Assembly: GCA_044226205.1 (NCBI GenBank)
Contig: JBGAHL010000017.1
Coordinates: forward strand, 45,131-109,130
Direction: 5' to 3'
Length of the DNA: 64,000 nucleotides
Origin: M3007 sp044226205
GTDB taxonomy: Bacteria > Bacteroidota > Bacteroidia > Chitinophagales > Saprospiraceae
A model generated the notes under the pieces. It did not search any database. It was not told the DNA's origin and was given only the letters and a program-made list of their open reading frames with translations. Positions 42,801 through 57,800 of the stretch are shown here, piece after piece. The translations under genes were made by a program, and so were the position numbers. Positions within the stretch are counted from its first letter, which is position 1. Each line of letters begins with the position of its first letter.

Positions 42801-45800
42801 CACCCGCGTAACCGAAGCCATTGTGCGTCCGGCCACGGTACAAACCTCGCTGCAAGGCTCAACCTCGGGCACGATTTTCCGCCTGGGTTCCGCCTCCGGC
42901 CATCTCGATGTAACCATCAAGGGCCTTACCATCGATGGCAACAACCCGACGCTCTCGGGTGGCCGCACCCTCAACGGTGTAGAGATTCACACCGGCGCAG
43001 GTATCGTCAACAGCATCGGCTCCTTCGACAGCAACCCGGGCGGCCGCGATGTCAAAATGACGATCCAGAACAACATTATTAAAAACCTCGAACGCTACGG
43101 CGTGCTGGCCGACGGCGTCACGCCGGCCGTCGCCCTGGCTGGCACCGACGTAAGCCACAACAAGATTGACAACCTGCCCTCGGGCAACCTCTTCGGCGGC
43201 GATCGCGGCAGGGGTATTGCCTTTGAAGAAAACCACTACGGCAGCGCGACGTACAACGTCATTTCGCGCGTCAATGTGGGCTGGCAGGACGACAACTACT
43301 ACCTGGCTTCGCCGGGCGCGGCCACACTGATCGACCACAACACGATCAGCAGCTACCACCGCGGTATTTTCCACAACCTGCAGTACGGCAGCGCAAACAA
43401 CATCACTATTTCCAACAATACCGTCAGCGCCGAGTCGTCCAACAACTCGGGCACCGACTTCGGTATCGAACTGGCTTCGATCCAGCAAACGGTAGGCGCC
43501 ACGGTGACCAACAATAACGTATCGGGTAAAAAATACGGTATCCTGCTCTGGAACCTGCCCACCTCGGCCACCATCGATGTCAGTGGCGGTACGCTTTCCG
43601 GCAACGCTTACGGCGTTTATGCCACCAACTACGACCCGCAATTTGCCAATGGTTCCACCAGCAACGCCAAAGTGAGCGGACTGACGATTACCGGCTCGAC
43701 CATTGCAGGCATTTTTGTGGACGACAACCCGTCGAACTCCAACAACAGCGACTTCACCCTTACCGTCGACAACGACTGTGAAATCGTCGGTACCAGCCAG
43801 GCGCTGACGGGTATCCTCGTCAGCGGCAGCGATGCGCACGCCGTCGTGCAGAACAATGACGCCTCCATCCACGGTTTTGCCATCGGTATCGATGTCGATG
43901 GCGGTTCGGCCACCATCACTGGCAACCACATTTACGACAACACCATCGGTATCCGCTTTACCAACAGCGGTAACGGTACGGTAAACAACCTGAATAACTT
44001 CGACGGCGGCGCCAGCCCCGACAACGGTCGCGATATCCAGGCCACGGCTACGGCCGGCGCTGTGACGGCTACCCCCAACAACTCCTTCGCCGGCGATACC
44101 TACGGCGTGGAGAACCTGAGCGCAACCACCATCGACGCCTCCTATTGCTACTGGGAAGATCCCAACGGCCCCGGCCCGGTCGGCCCGATCGGCGCAGGCG
44201 CCAAGATCACGACCAAGGTGCTGTACTGCCCCTGGCTGAACGCAGCGCCTCCCTCCGGCACCCCCGTCGGCCCGGTTAAAAACACCACGACCCTCGAAAC
44301 CTTCTGCACCATTCAGGCCGCCATCGACGATGCCAATACCGTCGACGGCCACACGCTCGAAGTTTCGCCGGGCACCTACAACGAGCAACTGCTCGTCAAC
44401 AAGAGCCTGACCATCATAGGGGTAGGGGCTTCCCAGCCGGTAATCGACTTTACCGGCACCGTGAGCGGCAAACCCGCACTGGCCGATGTGTCCAAACCCG
44501 GTGTGACATTTGACAACCTCAAATTCAAGGTCGACCTGACCAAGCTCAGCAGCGCCATCATCGCCAGCGCGACGGACATCGACAACTTTGCCGTTAAAAA
44601 CAGCGCCGTGGAAGCCTACGGCTCCAGCATGGCCGGGTCTTACGGCTCATACGGCAACCGCAACGCCATCAGCATCAACTACGGCGGTTCGATCGATTAT
44701 CGCGTTGCCGCCGGCGGCGTCGACAACGTCGTCGTGCAAAACACCACCGTATCGGGTGTGGTCAACGACGGCTTCGGCCAGTCGCGCTACTTCCGTGCGG
44801 CCGTTGCACTCGACGAAGGCGGCGGTTCCTTCACGGGCAACACCTTCCAGACGATCAACCACGACATCCTCCTGCGTTTCCCCTCCAACGGCAACGTGAC
44901 GATCTCGAATAACAACTTCAACGGCGGCGGTGTCGAACTTTCCGACATCAATGCCGGCGCGGGCACGCTGACGGTTTCGAACAACACCTTCGACGCCACG
45001 TTTGCCAACGTCGCCGCATCTGGCGCTGCCGTGTTGCGTCTGAAAAACAACCAGCAGATGAAAACCACCCAGCTGAGCGGCAATACGTTCAGCAACCACG
45101 AGTGGGCCGTCAGCCTGGAAAATTACAACTCCGTCACGTTCGACAACAACGGCTTTACGCCCAAATCCGGCTCGACGACCTACCATCACATTGCCGTCAA
45201 CACCAAATCGATCAGCAGCAACTCGGCCACCATTGTACAAACCACGGTGGCTGCTGTGTTGACCAATAATACCTTCAACGGTTCGGGCACGCCGGGCGGT
45301 ACCGCCCTGTCGTTCCACAACCACGACAACGACGCGGCTGCTTTCGGCGTCTTTACTATAGGTACGCCGGGCAACGAGAACAATTTCAACAGCGGCATCG
45401 CCACCTTCATTCGCCTCGACGACCAGACGGGCACGAGCAGCGGCGCCACTTTCCCGGCTTACACTTCGCTGATCGGCTCGGGTGCAGGCGCTTTGACGAC
45501 CATGGCTTGCTGGGTCCCGGATGTGAATGTTCAAAACAACAAATTCGACGTTGGCGCCGGTTTGCAATTGCCTTCGGCCATGAGCTACGCCCAGCGCACT
45601 GCCCTCGAAACCAACCTTTACCACAATCCTGACAACCTTTGCCTCGGGAACCTGATCTACATCTACCCGGTACACAACCTCACGCAGAATACGTACTACG
45701 TGACGATTCAGGAAGCAATCGATGCCGCCAACGCCAATGACGTGATCGAGTGCGAAGAATACACGTTCCTTGAAAAAGTCAATGTGACCAAAACCCTGAC

Positions 45801-48800
45801 CCTCAAAGGCGTCAGCGAAGCCAATACCATCATCGACGGTACGGGCCTGGGCAATGGTTCGGGTATCACGATCGCTTCGGGTGTGACCAATGTCAGCATT
45901 GAAAAATTCACGATCAAAAACCACAGCGGTACCGACCCGAACACGTACGCAGGCATTTACGCCCCCGCCAACAACAGCGGCCTCAACGTGCAGCATTGCA
46001 CCCTCAAGGACAACGTCGGCGGCAGCGGCTTCTACGCCAACGGCCCGATCAATGGTCTGGTACTTAATGATCTCGACGTATCCGGCCACCCCAACACCTT
46101 CGGCGCCGCCCGCGGTATCGTCGTGTGGAACGGATTTAAAGAAAACATCACCATCACCAACTGCGACGTGTACAACAACAACTGCTGCGGTATCGAACTC
46201 CAGGACGGCACGGCCTCCGGCGTCACGATGACCGGCAACAACGTACACGACAACGGCGACAACGGTATCGGCCTCTCGGGCCTCAAAGGCGGCACGGGCG
46301 CCAACCTGATCGCCAACAACACCCTGACCAACAACGGCCGCTTCGGTATCGAAGTCAAAAACCCGAACGGCACCGGCCAGACCAGCGGCACGGGCTCGAT
46401 TGTGGTGGAAAACAACACCGTCAACTTCACGGCATCGCCCACGATGAACAACCGCGACCACGCGGGCATCGCCGTGTTCCGCCGTGCCTTCCTCACGGGC
46501 AACTCTGCCGGCTACCCGAACATCCCGACGGGTGTGGTGGTGCGCAACAACACCGTGGCCGGCTACCAGCAGCAAAATCCCGGCAGTTCGGAAAAAGGCT
46601 ACGGTATCGTGATCGAGGGTACCAACCACTCGGTGCTCAACAACACGGTGAACAACAGCGACTTCGGTATTCAGGAGCAGGGCGGCCTGCACCCGAACGC
46701 CAACTACGTCGCCGACGACGCCGGCGATGGCAACCAGGAAAACGGCATGTCGGCCAACTATTTCGGTCGCGGCAACGCCCCCGTGGCTTGCGGCAACACC
46801 ATCAGCGGCAACACGTTCAGCGGCAATACGACTGATATCAATACGGTAGTCGGCGGTAGTTCTTACGGTCTGGTGGTGAATACCACTACCGGCGAGACCT
46901 TCTGCTCGATCCAGGCTGGTATCGACGATGCGCAAACCGTCAACAGCCATACCCTGACGATTGCGGCCAGTACATATCCGGAAGCCGTCAATGTCAATAA
47001 ATCACTGACCCTGCGCGGCCCCAACTACCTGATTTCCCCCAACGGCGGCATCCGCGTTGCCGAAGCCTCCATCACGGGTGGCCTGACGGTCGATAACGCA
47101 GCAAGCCGCACTGTTACGGTGGAAGGCCTGCGCTTCCAGGGCGTTACTTCTCCGCTCAGTTACAACGGCAACCTGGCCGGCACTATCGCTGCCAACCTGA
47201 CCTTTACCAAAAACCTCGTGGAAAGCAGTTCGGGTCAAATGGCAATCTTTACCGGTACGGCTACCAATACGGCCAATGCGACCATTCAGGACAACCGATT
47301 CCTCGCGATGAGCGGCAATGCCATGCAACTCACTGCCTCCGGCGCCGTTCAGGCACAGATCACCGACAATACGATCGATGGCGCCGTTACGGCAGGTATC
47401 AACACCGATGGCCTGACCAACAGTTCGATTTCGGCCAATACCATTAGCAACACCGGCCAGCAAGCCATTCAGGTTGCCGGAGCAGCTGCCAATGTGACCG
47501 TTTCGGCCAACGTCATCACCAACGCCAATACCTCGCTCGGCGCCGACCGCGGCGGTATTCGGATATACGGTTCCGCATTTGCCGGTCCAGTGAATATCAC
47601 CAACAACATTATCTCCGGATCGCTCAACGGCGTCGCCGTGCGCAACGGGGAAAATATCACCGGCAAGGCGATCTCCGTCACCGACAACAACCTGTCGGGC
47701 AATACCAAAACCCTGTACAACGGCGGCACCGGCACCCTCAACGCTTCCTGCAACTGGCACGGTACGATTAATGCCGTTACTATTGCCGGACTAGTCACCG
47801 GACCGGTCAATTTCTCGCCGTACAACATCAACGGTACCGATATCAGCGCCGCGATCGGCTTCCAGCCCGATCCGCTGGCCTGCACCGGCACCCCGGTCGT
47901 TATCAATTCCGTGACGCCCGACCACATTATTTGCGGCGAAACCACCGGCTCGCTTACCGTTGCATTCAGCGGCGGTACAGGCCCGTATGACATCGCCTGG
48001 ACGGGCGGCTCCGCCACCAACATCACCAGCCCGTACGTCATCGCCAGCCTCGCGGCCGGTACCTACGGCATTACGGTGACGGACTCCTACGGCTCCTATA
48101 CCACGACCAGCACCGCGGTGAATTACCTGCCGGTAAACAACACCACAGACGGACTGTATTTTGCCACCATCCAACAGGCTATCGATGCTGCCACAACGGG
48201 TACCAACGATGTCATCGAGGTGTGTGCAGGTACGTATGCGGAATACGTCACCGTAAACAAGAGCGTGACCCTGAACGGCCCGAACGCGGCTATTTCGCCG
48301 AACACCGGGACGCGGGTTGCGGAAGCGGTGATTGTACCTCCCACTACGAATACTGCCAGCGGCAGGGTAGTGCTGATTACTGCGTCCAATGTCAATTTTA
48401 ATGGCTTTACGGTAAATGGTGACAACGCCTCCCTGCCGGAAAGTGGTGTCGGATTCGGCGCGCCTTCCAACTCTTCCATGGACGCACTCCATGGCATCAG
48501 CGCCAATGCCAATGGCTTGGTGAATGTGAACGTTTCGAAGAATATTGTCAAAAACGTGGCTGGAACCGGTATCCGGACAGAACAAGTTACGGCTTACTCC
48601 GGCTCGGGCGCTCCGGCTACTTACGCCTACAATAACACGATCTCGGACAACCTCGTTGACAACATCATGGGGTCCGGTATCAGCGTGCGGAGTAATATGT
48701 ACGCTTCGGTCACCGACAACGTTGTGACAAATGCCTTGTACGGTCTGTCCGTGACCACGATGCGGATTGAAAACAAGACGCCCGCTGCTTCCAGGGTGAT

Positions 48801-51800
48801 ATCCGGCAACTCGTTCCAGGCAAGGCAAGCGGGCATCTGGTTCAACCTTTGCAGCGCAACGCCCTATGCTGTAAACAACAATACCGTAACGGCTTATGGC
48901 GACCCCACCCAACAGCAATGGAACGGTATCATGATGGCCACCGTATCCGGTGCGCAGAACTTCATGAGCCAGACCAACCTTCCGATGGCTGCTACGCCGG
49001 AATACTACACTTTCAGCAACAATACCATCGACGGTAGCGGAATGAACCCGGCAACGCTGGGTAACGGCTACTGGCTCTATTATGTCGACAATTTCAGAGA
49101 CAACCTCGGCACTGACCACTACACGACGATAACGGGCGGTAGCGTCAGCAATGTTGACAGGGGCTTGTTTATGATGAACTTTGCGACTGAATCGCCCTTC
49201 AATTTCTCAAACCCGGGCTCGACGTCGCTCGGTTCGCACGCCAATGTAAGCGGCGTCAGCATTGCTGTCAAGACGGGCGGAACAGGCATCTTCCTGAAAG
49301 ACAATGCAGGCTGGACCACTGGCAACCTCGCACCGCTTACGGCCAAGCGAAATGTTTACCTCAACCTCGGTGCAGGCGTGACCGTTACCGGCGGCGCCAA
49401 AGGTTTGCTGCTCGACTTCCCGGATCCGTCTACTGCCGGATTTACGCCATACGACGCTATCACCGGCGCGGCGATCAACACCTTGGTATTCACTGGCCAG
49501 ACCGGCAATTACGTCGAGATGCTTAAATACAACCGCAACCTCGATGCTACGGGTACGACCTTCGACGGCCAAACCGGCGCCACAGCCAGCCTTGCCCAAA
49601 ACTTCGCCATCGAAGACAAAATCGTTCACAAAATTGACAACAGCGCCCTCGGCTTCGTACTGGTGAAAGCCAATAACGACTTCGTGACGGCCAACAGTTT
49701 CTCCACACCCAACACCACGCCCTCCATCCAGCGCGGTGTTGATGCGGCCAGCGCGGGCTTTACGGTCAACGTGGGCGCCGGCACTTTCGTGGAAGACGTC
49801 AACGTCAACAAACAATTGACCCTGCTCGGCTCGGGCTACCTCAACACCACCGTCAGCGGCCCGATGGGCGGCTCAGGTTCGACCTTTGAAATGAATGCCG
49901 CCGGTATCGTATTCGACGGCTTCAACGTGACCCGCGAAGGCAACAATACCACCGACTGGAACAATAACCTGAACACGGCCGGTATCAGCATTCAGGGCCA
50001 GACCAACACCGCCGAAATCCGTAATTCCAGATTCACCGGCAACCGCACGGGGATCGACGTCAACAACTCGAACGGCAACAACATCCACAACAACATCATC
50101 ACGTTCAACCGCACGGGTCTTATTTTCCGCAACCAGACGGACAATACCAACCTGACGGAAAACGACATCACCGACAACTGGACGGCGGGTGTGTTGTTCC
50201 TCGACGGATCCGGCGGCTCCAACAGTCCGGTGCAACAGGCCATCAACAGCACATTTAACAACAACAACACCAGCGGCAACTGGTACGGCCAGATCGTCGA
50301 CCGCCAGTCGGGCGGCTCCCTGCCGACGCCGGGCACGCTGCTGAAAAACTTCGATTGCAACTGGTACGGTACCACGGCGCCTGTCGTTTCGACGGCCAAC
50401 AGCACCGAACCCGGCTACTCCGCTCAAATTCCGGTAGCCTACGGCGGCTCGGCAACAGCGCCCGGCGGTCAGCCCGATATTCTCGGACCGGCCTCGGCCA
50501 ACTTCGACTACGTCAGCTGGCTCGTAGACGGTACCGACAATCAGCCTGCCACGATCGGCTTCCAGCCAGTGCCTTCGATGTGCCTCGGCACCCCGGTCGT
50601 CATCACCCTCACCCAGCAAACCAACGTTTCCTGCTTCGGCGGCAGCGATGGCGCGCTGGACATCACGCCCAGCGGCGGCTCCGGCAACTACGGATACCTC
50701 TGGTCTACCACTGCAACCACGCAGGATATCAGCGGCCTGGCCATGGGCGCTTATTCCGTTACCGTCACCGATCTTACCTACCTGGGTACGGCAACCGCAA
50801 CCTACACCATCACCGAACCGACCGCCCTCACCGCAACTGCCGGCAACAACGGCCCGATCTACGCTGGCGCTACGCTCAACCTGACGGCCACGCCCGCGGG
50901 CGGTACGGCGGCTTACACGTACAACTGGACCGGCCCGAACAGCTTCGCCTCCACGGATCAGAATCCCTCGATTCTGAACGCAACAGTGGCTGCCAACGGC
51001 GTTTACTCCGTCACGGTGACCGATATGAACGGTTGTATGACCGTGACCAGCACGACGGCCCTTATTTACGGCGTCTCGCTCTACGTCAACGACAACAGTC
51101 TGACAGGCGACCACTACACAACCGCCGTGGGCAGCAACAGCAACCCGGGCACGCCCTCGGCGCCGTTCGCTACCCTGAGCTACGCGATCTCCATTGCCCA
51201 GCCCGGCAATACGATTTACGTAGACGCCGGTACTTACGTGGAAAACCCGACCGTCAATAAATCCCTGACCATCCTCGGCTCCAACGCCGGTGTGTCGGGC
51301 ACAGGAGCGCGTACCTACTCGGAATCCACCGTGCAGACCAATGGCAGCCAGAACGCTGTGTTTACCATATCGGCCAGCAACGTCACGCTCGACGGTTTCT
51401 TCATCGAGGGCAACGACCCGCTGGTGACCGGATCACCCGTGTACAGTGGCGACGACGCCAACGTGTTGTACAGCATCCGCGCCACTGCTGGCAACAACCA
51501 GATCTTCCGCAACAACATCATGGTGCGCGCAGCCATCGGTGTGCGCGGCGATCATGCGTCGAACGGCAACCTGATCGACAACAACTGGTTCGATGCGATC
51601 GGGGTGTTCGATTTCGGCTACGCCGTCACCCTGCGCACCAACTACTACGCCGACGTCACCAACAACAAGATGACCCGCGTGTGGACCGGCCTGCATACCA
51701 ACAACCACAACGGCGCGGGCGGCCCGGCCAGCTGGTCGTTCAGCGGCAACCAGGTCAGCAGCTACGCCGGCGGTTTGTGGTACAATCAGCAGTACAACAG

Positions 51801-54800
51801 CGCTACCCCGCTGACTGTCAACAACAACCAGTTCAGCGCCGAAACGGGCGCCGTGGCCAATAACTACGGTGTCCAGTTCGTGTCCATCCAGGATGCCGTC
51901 AACCCGGTATTTACCAACAACACTATTACGGGTACCGATTACGGCTTTATCGGCTGGAATATCTCGACGAGCAATACCGTGACCCTTGGCGCCACCAATA
52001 CGATCACCGGCGCGAAAAAAGCAGGTATTTATTTTACCAACAACCTCGCTTTCAACCCCGTCGGCACGACGGTATTCGGCGCCGGCGCCGCTGCCTCCAC
52101 GCTGAATGTTGCCGGTATCGGCATCAGTCCGGCTGCTACGGGTACGGGCATTGTGCTTGAAGGCACGGGCGCAGGCACAACCACGCTGAATTTCATCGCC
52201 CCGACCACCCTCAACGGCGGCGCAACCGGTCTTTCTGCTACCGGCTCCGCCGTGGCGATCACGGGCAACACCCTGGCCAACCTGACCTTCACCGGTCAAA
52301 CAGGCGACTACATCACCCTGAGCAACAACGCCTTTACCGGCCAGCAACTCGACGCCACGGCAACCCTGTTCGACGGCACGGCAGGCTCGGGCAAAACCAA
52401 CGCCCAGCTCTTCGCCACCGAAGACAAGATCACCCACCGCATCGAGGATAAAAACCTGGGCTTCGTACTGGTGAAAGCAGCCAATATCCATGTCACCGAC
52501 ATCGCTACGGCCGCTGCGACCAACAACGATTACACCCGCATCCGCAACGCGGTCGAAACGGCTGCCAACAACTGGACGATCAACCTGAAAGGCACGTTCG
52601 ACTGGACCGAAACCAATGCATCGGCCTCCTGGGCGCTCGGCAACGACGGTATCGTATCCGCTGCCGACGATTACTCCATCCTCATACCGGCCAACCTCAA
52701 CGGCGTCACCCTTACGGCTCCCGACGGCCTGGGCACGGCTTCTATTCAGGGCCCCGGCGACCTCGCGGCAGCCAACCTCGAAGGCGTACTCGTCTTCGAC
52801 GGCGGCGACAACCAGAACTGGACCATCTCGAACCTCGACTTCCTCGACTTCGACCTGTCCATCGGTATGTTCAACGGCGCAGGCGGTACCGATGCCTTCA
52901 ACGGCACGACCATCACCAACAACCACATCCGGATCGCAACCGACCTCAACACGGTGGTTGCTCCGGCCGACATGAACCAGAACATCGGTATCCACTACTC
53001 CTTCGGAACCAACCAGACGATCTCGAACAACGTGATCGACATCCCCGGCAACGGGGTGAGCAACGGCGCCAACTACTCGACCAGCGCGGGTATGCAGTCA
53101 AATACCAGTGGCGGCAACGTGTACAACGGTTTGCAGATCACGGGCAACACGATCAATATCCTCAACCCGCAATCGGCCAACCCGGAAGTGGTGTTGGGTA
53201 TTTGGGAAAATGCGCATGCCCACAGCAGCAACATCACGGTGAGCAACAACCAGTTCCTCAACCTGACGGGCGACAACAACGCCACCAACCTGCAACGCGC
53301 TTTCCGCGTGACCTCGCACTCCTCGGGCAGCACCACGGTGACCTATTCGGGCAATACCGTGCGCGGCGCCAACATCGGCTTCCAGTGGCTCGCCGCAAGC
53401 AACTTTGCCGGCAACCAGCCGATCGTCGTCACGAACAATACGCTGAATAACAACGCCATCGGCTTCCTCGTGCAGTCGAACGGCCTGGCTACGTTCACTG
53501 GCAACGACTTCGACGATGCCACCGACAACACGGTCGACTTGCAAATCCAGGCAGGTTCGGTCGTCACCAGCGGCGGCGGCAACCAGTGGGCCGGTAATAA
53601 TTACTATGTGGAAAACCTCTCGTCCAGCCCGCTCGACATCATCGGCGAGACCTACGACGAGTCGAACAACTTCCGCCGCAGCGACCGCATCTACGACGCG
53701 CTCGACAACGCCGCTTCCGGCCTTGTACGTTTCTTCGCGACCGATCACTACGTGTCCACGCCGGGCACGGGTTCGGCCGACGAAACCATCCAGCGCGCCG
53801 TGAACGCCGCCTCTGCCGGCAATACGATTTATGTGGAAGCAGGTACCTACGCCGAAAACGTGACGGTCAATAAAGACCTCACCCTGCTCGGCCCGAACAC
53901 CGGCATCAACCCGAACACCGGCACCCGCGTGGCAGAAGCCATCGTCGTACCGGCAAGCAGCAACCTGAGCAACGGTCGCGTATTCGACCTCACGGCCGAC
54001 GGTATCACGATCGACGGCTTTACCGTCGACGGCGACAACCCGCTGGTTTCGGGCGGCACCTCGCTCAATGGCGCCGACATCAACGCCACGGCAGGTATCG
54101 CTTCGGGTACGTACAGCGGAACCGATGGCAACAATAACCTGCTCATTACCAACAACATTCTCAAAAACTTCGACAACGACCTGTCGAGCACGGCCGCCAT
54201 TTACGGCAACGGCTCGCAGACAGTTGCGAAGACGGGCAACGTCATCAGCAACAACAAGATCGACAACAGCAACATCTGGGCGATCATTGCGGAAGCCAAC
54301 TTCTACGCCGATATCACCGGCAACGTGATTACCAAAGCCAACCGCGGTATTCAAACCGACGGCTTCTGGCTCGCCGGCTCGCCCGTGAGCATTTCGAACA
54401 ACACGGTCAGCTACTACAAGCGCGGTATTACCCTCAACAACTACTGGGGTACAACCTCCGCCTTTACGGTCAGCAACAACACCATCCAGCCGGAGGCTTC
54501 CGGCACCAACGAAGACGGCGGCACGGGCGCAGCAACGCCCAACCGCGGTATTGCCGTATGGTCGATGTACAACACCGTGGGTGGCGTCAACCTGGTCGAC
54601 AACACCATCACCGGCGCTTATTACGGTGAAGAACTCTGGAACAATGCCATCGGCAAAGTGACCCAGACCGGCGGTACCATCACCAACGCCAACGTGGGCA
54701 TCTACCTGCCGACCAACCAGAGCAGCTGGGGCAATGCAGGCTACGGCAGCAACGCCAGCGTGTCGGCCGTGACCATTACGAACCCGACCACCGACGGCAT

Positions 54801-57800
54801 TTACCTGCTCGACAACAGCACGGGCGCCGGCGCATCCATCGACTTTGCCCTGGCCAACGCCTTTGTCAGCGGCGGCGTCAATGGTATCCATGCCGAAGGC
54901 GACGAAATTGCCACGGAAATTCACAACAACTCGATCACCGGCTACAGCGCCAAGGCGATCGACGCTTCCGCCTACACCGGCGCAACGGCACTCGATGCCG
55001 AATGTAACTGGTACGGCGTGACCTCCGCCAGCGCGGTAGCCGCCGTAATGTCCGGCAACGTCGATTACACGACCTGGCTGGTTTCCGGTACCGACGACCA
55101 ACCCATGACCCAGGGCTTCCAGCCGGTCGCCGGCGCTTGCGAAGGCGAACCGATCTCGATCGCTATCTCCGAAGACCCGGTCACCTGCGGTGAAACCGAA
55201 GGCTCGATCACCGTCGACTTCATGGGCGGCACGCCGCCGTACACCATGAGCTGGTCGGGCACCGAATCCGGCTCCATGAGCGGCCTCGCCGGCCCGCCGC
55301 AGACGATCTCCAACCTTTCGCCTGGCGCTTACACCGTTACGGTAACCGATACCTACGGCTCCTCGGCCATGACCAGTGTTACGGTGGATTACCTGCCGGT
55401 GACCAACGTGACCCAGACGCTGTACTTCGCCACCATTCAGGAAGCAATCACTTATGCGGTTTCCGGCGACGTCATCCAGGTCTGCAAAGGCACCTACGCG
55501 GAAAATATCACGGTCGACAAGGCCCTGACCATCAACGGTCCGATGGCCAACATGGACGCCGACACCCGCTTTGCCGCCTTTGTTTCGGGCCCGAACGGCC
55601 CGAAAGCCGACCCGAACGTCGAGGCCATCATCACCGCGCCGGTCAACAACCCGACCGGCGCCAACCCGAATGCCAACGACCTCATCCGCGTGAAGGCTTC
55701 GGGCGTGACGATCAACGGTTTCGTGATCGACGGCAACAACCCGGCCATTGCAGGTACCAGTGCCATACAAACCTCGGGCTTCGACATTGACGCACGCCGC
55801 GGTATCACCAACGTGGGCGCCGACGACGGACTTAACCCCGTCAACAACCTGCAGGTGAAGTACAACATTATCCAGAACGTCGCCCAGCGCGGCATCTCGC
55901 TGGCCAACGGCGGTCCGGTTTCGACAGGCAACGCAATCACCGAAAACGTGATCCGCAACTTCGGTTCCGATCCGGTGAACGGCGGCATGGCTGTGATTCT
56001 CTTCACCAACGCCTACGCCGATATCACGAACAACACCATCGACGTCTCCGACAACAACATCGGTCTGCACCTCCAGAACTTCTACAGCAACGGCTTGATG
56101 AACTGGACGGGCAACACCGTCACCGTCGGCCAGGACGCCTTCGGTATGCACGCCAACCTGTTCTACGCATCTTCGGCTACCTTGACCATCGCCAACAACA
56201 CCATCAATGCCCGCACGGGCGTAACGGGTACCTCCGACTACACCTGGGGTATCAACGTATGGTCGGTACAGGTCGGTTCGACGGTTGCCATGAACAACAA
56301 CATCATCGGCGCTACGGGCGGTCAGTTCGGCCGCGGTATCAACCTCTGGAACCTGCCGACCAGCAATACCGTCAGCGTCAGCGGCGGTACGGTGGGCAAC
56401 TCCGTGGTGGGTATCAACCTCGACAACATCGATATTTACTACGGCGGCGGTTCGAACACCGTGGCCAGTGTCAGCGGCGTTTCGATCTCGAACACAACGG
56501 TAGGCCTCCGCGCCCGCGCGGAAGTGCTGCCGGTCGCGCCGTTCTACGCAGCCAACACCGTCACGGGTAACGTCACGCTCAACGTCAGCGGCGTCACGGT
56601 CGACGGCGGCACGCATGGCATCCAGGCCATCGCTCCGGCTGCTTCGGCGCCCTTTACGGCCGCGGTGGTGGTTAATAATGACAGCGAGGTCAAAAACGCT
56701 ACCGTTGCCGGTATTCTCGCCAGCGGCGGACAGGCCTCGGCCACCGTACAGAACAACGACGCCTCGATCTTCGGCAACCCGATCGGTATCGACGTCGACG
56801 GCGGTACGGCCACCGTACAGAACAACCACATCTACGACAACGGCATCGGCGTCCGCTTCACCAACGGCGGTACCGGTACCGTCAACAACGGCAACAACTT
56901 CGACGGCGGCGCAGGCGACGACAACGGCACCGACATCCAGCTCACGGCCTCGGCCGGCACAGTGTTGGCATCGCCCAACAACAGCTTCGCCGGCGATACC
57001 TACGGCGTGCAAAACGGGACGGCCGCTACGGTCAATGCCACGCTTTGCTACTGGGAAAGCGCCACGGGCCCCGGCCCGGTCGGCCCCGGCTCCGGCGCCA
57101 ACGTCACCAGCCTGGTGAACTATTGCCCCTGGCTCGACGCGCCCAACGGCACGCCTTTCACGCCGACGGTCACCATCCTCGTCGACGACGCCAGCGGCAA
57201 CACGCCCGACGACGGCATCATTTGCATCGGCGACGTCGTGTCGCTCGACGCGACCACGGCAGGCGCTACCGCCTACGCCTGGGATAATGCCCTGCCGGCC
57301 ACGGCCATGCAAAACGGCCTGATGCCCGCTTTGAGCACGACCTACAACGTCACCGTGACGGTTCCAGGCTGCTCGATCACCGACGCCCAACTGGTGCAGG
57401 TCGATCCGCTGCCCTCCACGACCATCACCGCCGACGCGGTAGTCTGCGGCAACTCCACCGGCAACGTCGCCTCGGTGCCGAACGCCGGCATGGGCGCTAC
57501 GTATAGCTGGAGCATTACCAACGGTACGATCACCGCCGGCGCAGGTACCAACAGCGTCACCTACACGGCCGGTATGTCGGGTTCGGTTACCTTCAACGTA
57601 ACCGTGACTTCGCCGTCCAATTGCACCGCTACGGGCTCCCTCATCGTCCCGATCGACAACACCGCGCCGACCATCACCTGCGTCGCGCCGGTGACGACCA
57701 ATACCGACCTGAACCTGTGCACGGCTGTTGTGAACGGTATCGCCCCGGCCAGCGCCAACGACGCCTGCCCGTACACGATCACCTACGCCATCACCGGCAC

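Larger units (their letters stand above)
40640..57140 (+). repeat. About twelve beta-helix modules of the giant gene
   Basis: Each module begins with a capping signature like TIQEAIDAA...GTYAENVTVNKSLTLLGPN and continues as N- and G-rich coils (ISNNTV, GIGVY, NNNVHDNG). Starts are near 40650, 41430, 42640, 44290, 45690, 46890, 48150, 49700, 51150, 52500 (degenerate), 53780 and 55430. Several pairs are close in sequence: NNCCGIELQDG with NNGRFGIE at about 41950-42120 and 46170-46350, and GDTYGV...PGPVGP...YCPWL at about 44100-44250 and 57000-57135. The modules therefore arose by repeated internal duplication. Such folds are usual in polysaccharide-binding or adhesive proteins, as well as in lyases. 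Confidence 0.8.

Noticed and set aside
41386..51114. Several other long minus-strand frames (e.g. 41386-42702, 42859-44388, 44647-46950, 47791-49119, 49873-51114)
   Set aside because: Same reason: all lie antisense to the giant gene in the same relative phase and have the same artificial V/G/A/R-rich composition.
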